A DNA stretch of 9,763 nt from Chitinophagales bacterium (lineage in GTDB: Bacteria; Bacteroidota; Bacteroidia; Chitinophagales; BACL12), in assembly GCA_014380545.1 (NCBI GenBank), contig JACMJP010000254.1, forward strand, positions 1 through 9,763, in the 5' to 3' direction. Each line of letters opens with the position of its first letter. The stretch's first letter is position 1. Positions 6,984-9,763 of this stretch are shown piece after piece. Under the pieces are notes generated by a model. That model did no database searches. It was not told the origin of the DNA and saw only the letters and a program-made list of their open reading frames with translations. The position numbers were made by a program, and so were the translations under genes.

Positions 6984-8678
6984 ATGAAGTTTGCAGACTA
7001 TCCTTATAAACGGCCCGAAATTGAGATATTAAAAATTGATTTTGCAGCGATACTGTCACAATTTACCAGTGCTACAAGTGCTCACGAACAAATACAGCAT
7101 ATTGATAAGTTAAATCTGCTGCGCAGGGATTTCAATACTATGTTCAACCTTGTTACTATCAGACATAGTATAGATACAAGAGAAAAATTTTATAATGATG
7201 AGCAGGATTTTTTTGATAATAACCTGCCTGTGTATGAAGGTATTCAGGCTGAATTTTATAAAGTGCTCATTGAATCAAAATTCAGAAAAGAGTTAGAGAT
7301 TAAATTGGGAAAACAAATATTCCTGATTGCAGAATTATCACTTAAGATATTCAAGCCAGAAATAATTGATGACCTTGTAAAAGAAAATATTTTATGCACT
7401 GAATACATGGAGTTGATGGCAAGTGCTATTATTCCATTTGAAGGTGCAGAAAGAACGCTTGCTGAATTAGGACCTTTTATTCGCAGTACGGACAGAAGCA
7501 TGCGCAAAAAAGCTGTTGAAGCAAAATGGAATTTTTTAAACAGTAATGCAGAGAAGCTGGATATAATATTTGATAAATTAGTGAAGGCAAGAGATGGTAT
7601 TGCAAAAAAACTTGGATACAAAAATTATGTGCAGCTTGGGTACGACAGAATGTTGCGCAGCGATTATAATCCCGGCATGATAGCACAATACAGGGAGCAA
7701 ATATTAAATGAAGTTGTGCCAATTTCTTCTGAATTAAAAATGCAGCAGGCAAAAAGGTTGGGAATAGATGAACTGCGATATTACGATGAGCCATTATTAT
7801 TTTCTGACGGAAATGCAAAACCAAAAGGTTCACCCGAATGGATAATTGATAAAGGGAAAAAAATGTATGAAGAACTATCACATGAAACTTCAGACTTTAT
7901 AAGTTTTATGGTTGAAAAGGAACTGATGGATCTTGTCGCAAAAAAAGGAAAAGCAACCGGAGGGTTTTGTACTTACATGCCTGATTTTAATTCACCATTT
8001 ATATTTTCGAATTTTAATGGAACAAGCACCGATGTAGATGTGCTTACGCATGAAGTTGGGCATGCCTTCCAGGTATATATGAGCCGGAATACAGATGTAA
8101 TGGAATATTTATGGCCCACTTATGAGGCTGCAGAAATTCACAGCATGAGTATGGAATACTTTGCTTACCCATGGATGAATTTATTTTTTAATGGTGATTC
8201 GCAGAAATATAAATATGCGCATATTGTGGACAGTATTAATTTTTTACCTTACGGTGTTGCAGTAGATGAGTTTCAGCATATTATTTATGAGCAACCTGAA
8301 TTAACACCTGCCGAAAGAAAAGCAGCTTACAGTGAGATAGAAAAAAAATATCTTCCGCATCGTAAATATGAGAACAATCCATTTTTAAGTAATGGAGGTG
8401 CATGGCAGGCACAGGCACATATATTTCAATCGCCGTTTTATTATATTGATTATACACTTGCCCTTATTTGTGCGTTTCAGTTTTTTATAAAAGACAAACA
8501 AAACCATGCGGAAGCTTTTCAGGATTATGTAAAATTGTGTAAGGCAGGTGGCAGTAAATCATTTATTGAATTAGTGCAGTATGCAAATTTGCGTTCGCCG
8601 TTTGATGACGGATGTGTGAAAGATGTTTTATCAGAAATAAAATCTTACTTATATACGCTTGAACCTGTTCAACAATAA
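6984..8678 (+). CDS. M3-family oligoendopeptidase (zinc metallopeptidase)
   Basis: 564-residue cytoplasmic zinc peptidase of MEROPS family M3 (PepF/thimet-like), expected to cut short peptides. No signal peptide or membrane segment is seen. The N-terminal half is helical and charged, as in the family. The catalytic centre is intact: HEVGH with His356, Glu357 and His360, and the third zinc ligand Glu384 in AAEIHSMSME, 28 residues after the first His, the expected spacing for M3. The C-terminal part has YEKKY-like and GGAWQAQAHIF segments and FYYIDYTLALICA, typical of the M3 oligoendopeptidases that are not PepF proper. The ATG at 6984 is well supported by the TATTTTTG box upstream and a family-like N-terminus. 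The 3' end overlaps the next gene by 20 bases, which suggests co-transcription and coupled translation. Natural substrates cannot be inferred; bulk peptide turnover is the usual assumption. Confidence 0.92.
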   Translation: MKFADYPYKRPEIEILKIDFAAILSQFTSATSAHEQIQHIDKLNLLRRDFNTMFNLVTIRHSIDTREKFYNDEQDFFDNNLPVYEGIQAEFYKVLIESKFRKELEIKLGKQIFLIAELSLKIFKPEIIDDLVKENILCTEYMELMASAIIPFEGAERTLAELGPFIRSTDRSMRKKAVEAKWNFLNSNAEKLDIIFDKLVKARDGIAKKLGYKNYVQLGYDRMLRSDYNPGMIAQYREQILNEVVPISSELKMQQAKRLGIDELRYYDEPLLFSDGNAKPKGSPEWIIDKGKKMYEELSHETSDFISFMVEKELMDLVAKKGKATGGFCTYMPDFNSPFIFSNFNGTSTDVDVLTHEVGHAFQVYMSRNTDVMEYLWPTYEAAEIHSMSMEYFAYPWMNLFFNGDSQKYKYAHIVDSINFLPYGVAVDEFQHIIYEQPELTPAERKAAYSEIEKKYLPHRKYENNPFLSNGGAWQAQAHIFQSPFYYIDYTLALICAFQFFIKDKQNHAEAFQDYVKLCKAGGSKSFIELVQYANLRSPFDDGCVKDVLSEIKSYLYTLEPVQQ

Positions 8679-9441
8679 TTTATTTGCACCAGCATCTTCT
8701 AAAAGAAAACCTGTTGCTGAAGATAGCATAGAAGCAGGCGGTAAAAACTTTAAAGTATTTATTTATATCGAGAACAGGAGTAACTGCACTGTGAGCATCG
8801 GCAAAAAAGGTGTGCACATCCGCTTGTCGAAATATTTGAATAAAGAAAACCGGCAGCAACAATTCTTCTCTTTAAAAAAATGGGCGTTTGATTATATTCT
8901 TGAACATAAATTGTACGAACAAAAAGTACAAATTAGAAAATATAACGATGGCGATATTTTTAAAATACAGGGAAAAGAATATATAATTAAAATAACATAC
9001 GATGAAAGAAATGCCAGCAAGGGAAATTTAAAGAACGGCATCATTCATCTCACACTTTCTACTGGCATGAAACCCCGTGAAGAACAAAAACATAAAAGTT
9101 ATTTGGTGAGCCGGTTAATTGGAAATGAATATCAACCCATGATAGCACAGCGCATGCAATATTTAAATGATACGCATTTTCAGAAAAAAATAAAAAAAGT
9201 TACACTGCGCTATAACCAAACCAACTGGGGAAGTTGCTCTCATGATGGAAAAATTTCTGTCTCCACAGGTTTATTATTCGCCCCGCCTGAGATAATAGAT
9301 TATATTTTAATTCATGAACTTGCGCATCTTGTTGAGCACAACCACAGCGACCGTTTCTGGAGTTTGGTGGAAAGTAAAATGCCCGGCTATAACATAGCAG
9401 AAAAATGGCTGAGTGAGAACGGGAAGAATTGTGTGTTTTAA
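8659..9441 (+). CDS. YgjP-like metallopeptidase domain protein (DUF45, SprT/WLM-like)
   Basis: 260-residue protein of the YgjP/DUF45 family of zincin-like metallopeptidases. The N-terminal part carries the family-type beta segments (NFKVFIYIENRSNCTVSIGK at about 29-48). The C-terminal part has NQTNWGSCSHDGKISVSTG and the zinc site HELAHLVEHNHSDRFW, with His219, Glu220, His223 and probable third ligand His229. No signal peptide or membrane segment is apparent, so it is probably cytoplasmic. Biological role and substrate are unknown in most organisms. The start is TTG at 8659, overlapping the M3 gene by 20 bases in another frame: an in-frame TAA lies just upstream near 8636 and no ATG occurs before the conserved region. 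A GTG within the domain would remove conserved sequence. The stop shares TTAA with the convergent gene at 9438. Confidence 0.88.
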   Translation: MNLFNNNLFAPASSKRKPVAEDSIEAGGKNFKVFIYIENRSNCTVSIGKKGVHIRLSKYLNKENRQQQFFSLKKWAFDYILEHKLYEQKVQIRKYNDGDIFKIQGKEYIIKITYDERNASKGNLKNGIIHLTLSTGMKPREEQKHKSYLVSRLIGNEYQPMIAQRMQYLNDTHFQKKIKKVTLRYNQTNWGSCSHDGKISVSTGLLFAPPEIIDYILIHELAHLVEHNHSDRFWSLVESKMPGYNIAEKWLSENGKNCVF

Positions 9442-9761
9442 TTCATAATAGCCTTCACAATTTTATCCTGCTGACTTGCAAGCCCAACATTTATGCTTAC
9501 AGTAAGATCAGCTACAGTTCCTGCTTCTGCTCCGCTTCTTGTTATGGAACAGGGAAAAACACCGTTTGTGCCGGTGCTGCCGCTTGCAGGGGAAACAGTA
9601 ATACCGGGTGCAGTGATACTTAACGCTACTGCAATTCCCGGAATAGGTGCAGACTTTTCAAGAAATTTTTTTTGAATAGCCCCGAAGGTGAGCGCTATTG
9701 TTTGCCCTTCTAATATGAGAATAGGATCGGGGGTAAAAGCATAGATTCTTGAAGTGTTCAT
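9438..9761 (-). CDS. Bacterial Ig-like (Big_1-type) domain protein, possibly 5'-partial
   Basis: The readable part is 107 residues, starting with ATG at 9761, two bases from the window edge. Either this is the whole gene or, more likely, the Met is internal to a longer protein extending off the window. The sequence has the rhythm of one bacterial Ig-like beta-sandwich domain: a strand with TPDPILILEGQTIALTF at 10-26, then PIPGIAVALSI at 39-49, GITVSPASGSTGTNGVF at 53-69, and a closing GTVADLTVSINV at 81-92. This resembles Big_1/invasin-type repeats (P-V-P-G-V-x-V ... S-G-x-T-x-x-N-G-V ... G-T-x-x-x-T-V). Such domains usually belong to surface or secreted proteins, but no signal peptide is visible here. 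Codons read like a real gene and its stop abuts the YgjP gene tail-to-tail (four-base overlap). I do not recognise a specific family; the domain assignment is inference from pattern. Confidence 0.6.
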   Translation of the reverse strand: MNTSRIYAFTPDPILILEGQTIALTFGAIQKKFLEKSAPIPGIAVALSITAPGITVSPASGSTGTNGVFPCSITRSGAEAGTVADLTVSINVGLASQQDKIVKAIMN

Positions 9762-9763
9762 GC

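Noticed and set aside
7256..7881. Two minus-strand open frames inside the M3 peptidase gene
   Set aside because: They overlap a well-supported gene, and their translations show no recognisable domain or start context.
9429..9675. Plus-strand open frames opposite the Ig-like ORF
   Set aside because: The minus-strand frame gives a plausible beta-sandwich protein, while the plus-strand frames are short, overlapping and lack family features.

Overview
The window is AT-rich, densely packed DNA, most likely from a member of the phylum Bacteroidota. The reasons are the close family resemblance of the proteins, the lack of convincing Shine-Dalgarno sequences before the genes, a TAnnTTTG-type -7 box upstream of the peptidase gene at 6984, and a GHMP kinase carrying the GYDIA signature typical of this phylum. 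I cannot assign a genus. No rRNA, tRNA, CRISPR, transposon or phage gene was recognised.

Layout. From 1 to 1112 (+) lies the 3' part of a 2-oxoglutarate dehydrogenase E2 gene (odhB/sucB), cut by the window edge. At 1147-2178 (+) is a lipoprotein of the endonuclease/exonuclease/phosphatase (EEP) fold. A 153-base convergent spacer follows. From 6833 back to 2332, on the minus strand, is a four-gene mevalonate/isoprenoid block in transcription order: type 2 IPP isomerase (fni), class II HMG-CoA reductase (mvaA), a GYDIA-family GHMP kinase, and diphosphomevalonate decarboxylase (mvaD). A 150-base divergent promoter region (6834-6983) separates it from a plus-strand pair of zinc metallopeptidases: an M3 oligoendopeptidase (6984-8678) and an overlapping YgjP/DUF45-type protein (8659-9441). 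The window ends in a minus-strand ORF (9438-9761) that looks like a single bacterial Ig-like (Big_1-type) domain and may be cut at its start by the edge.

How the genes work together. The minus-strand block covers mevalonate formation, one kinase step, decarboxylation to IPP, and isomerisation to DMAPP. HMG-CoA synthase and one of the two kinases are missing from the window. The kinase that is present has phosphomevalonate-kinase-like signatures, which makes it a candidate for the phosphomevalonate step. This is the most worthwhile point in an otherwise conventional stretch of housekeeping genes. Smaller points are a REP-like hairpin between fni and mvaA, two apparent TTG starts (fni and the YgjP-like gene), and a TTAA that serves as stop for two convergent genes.
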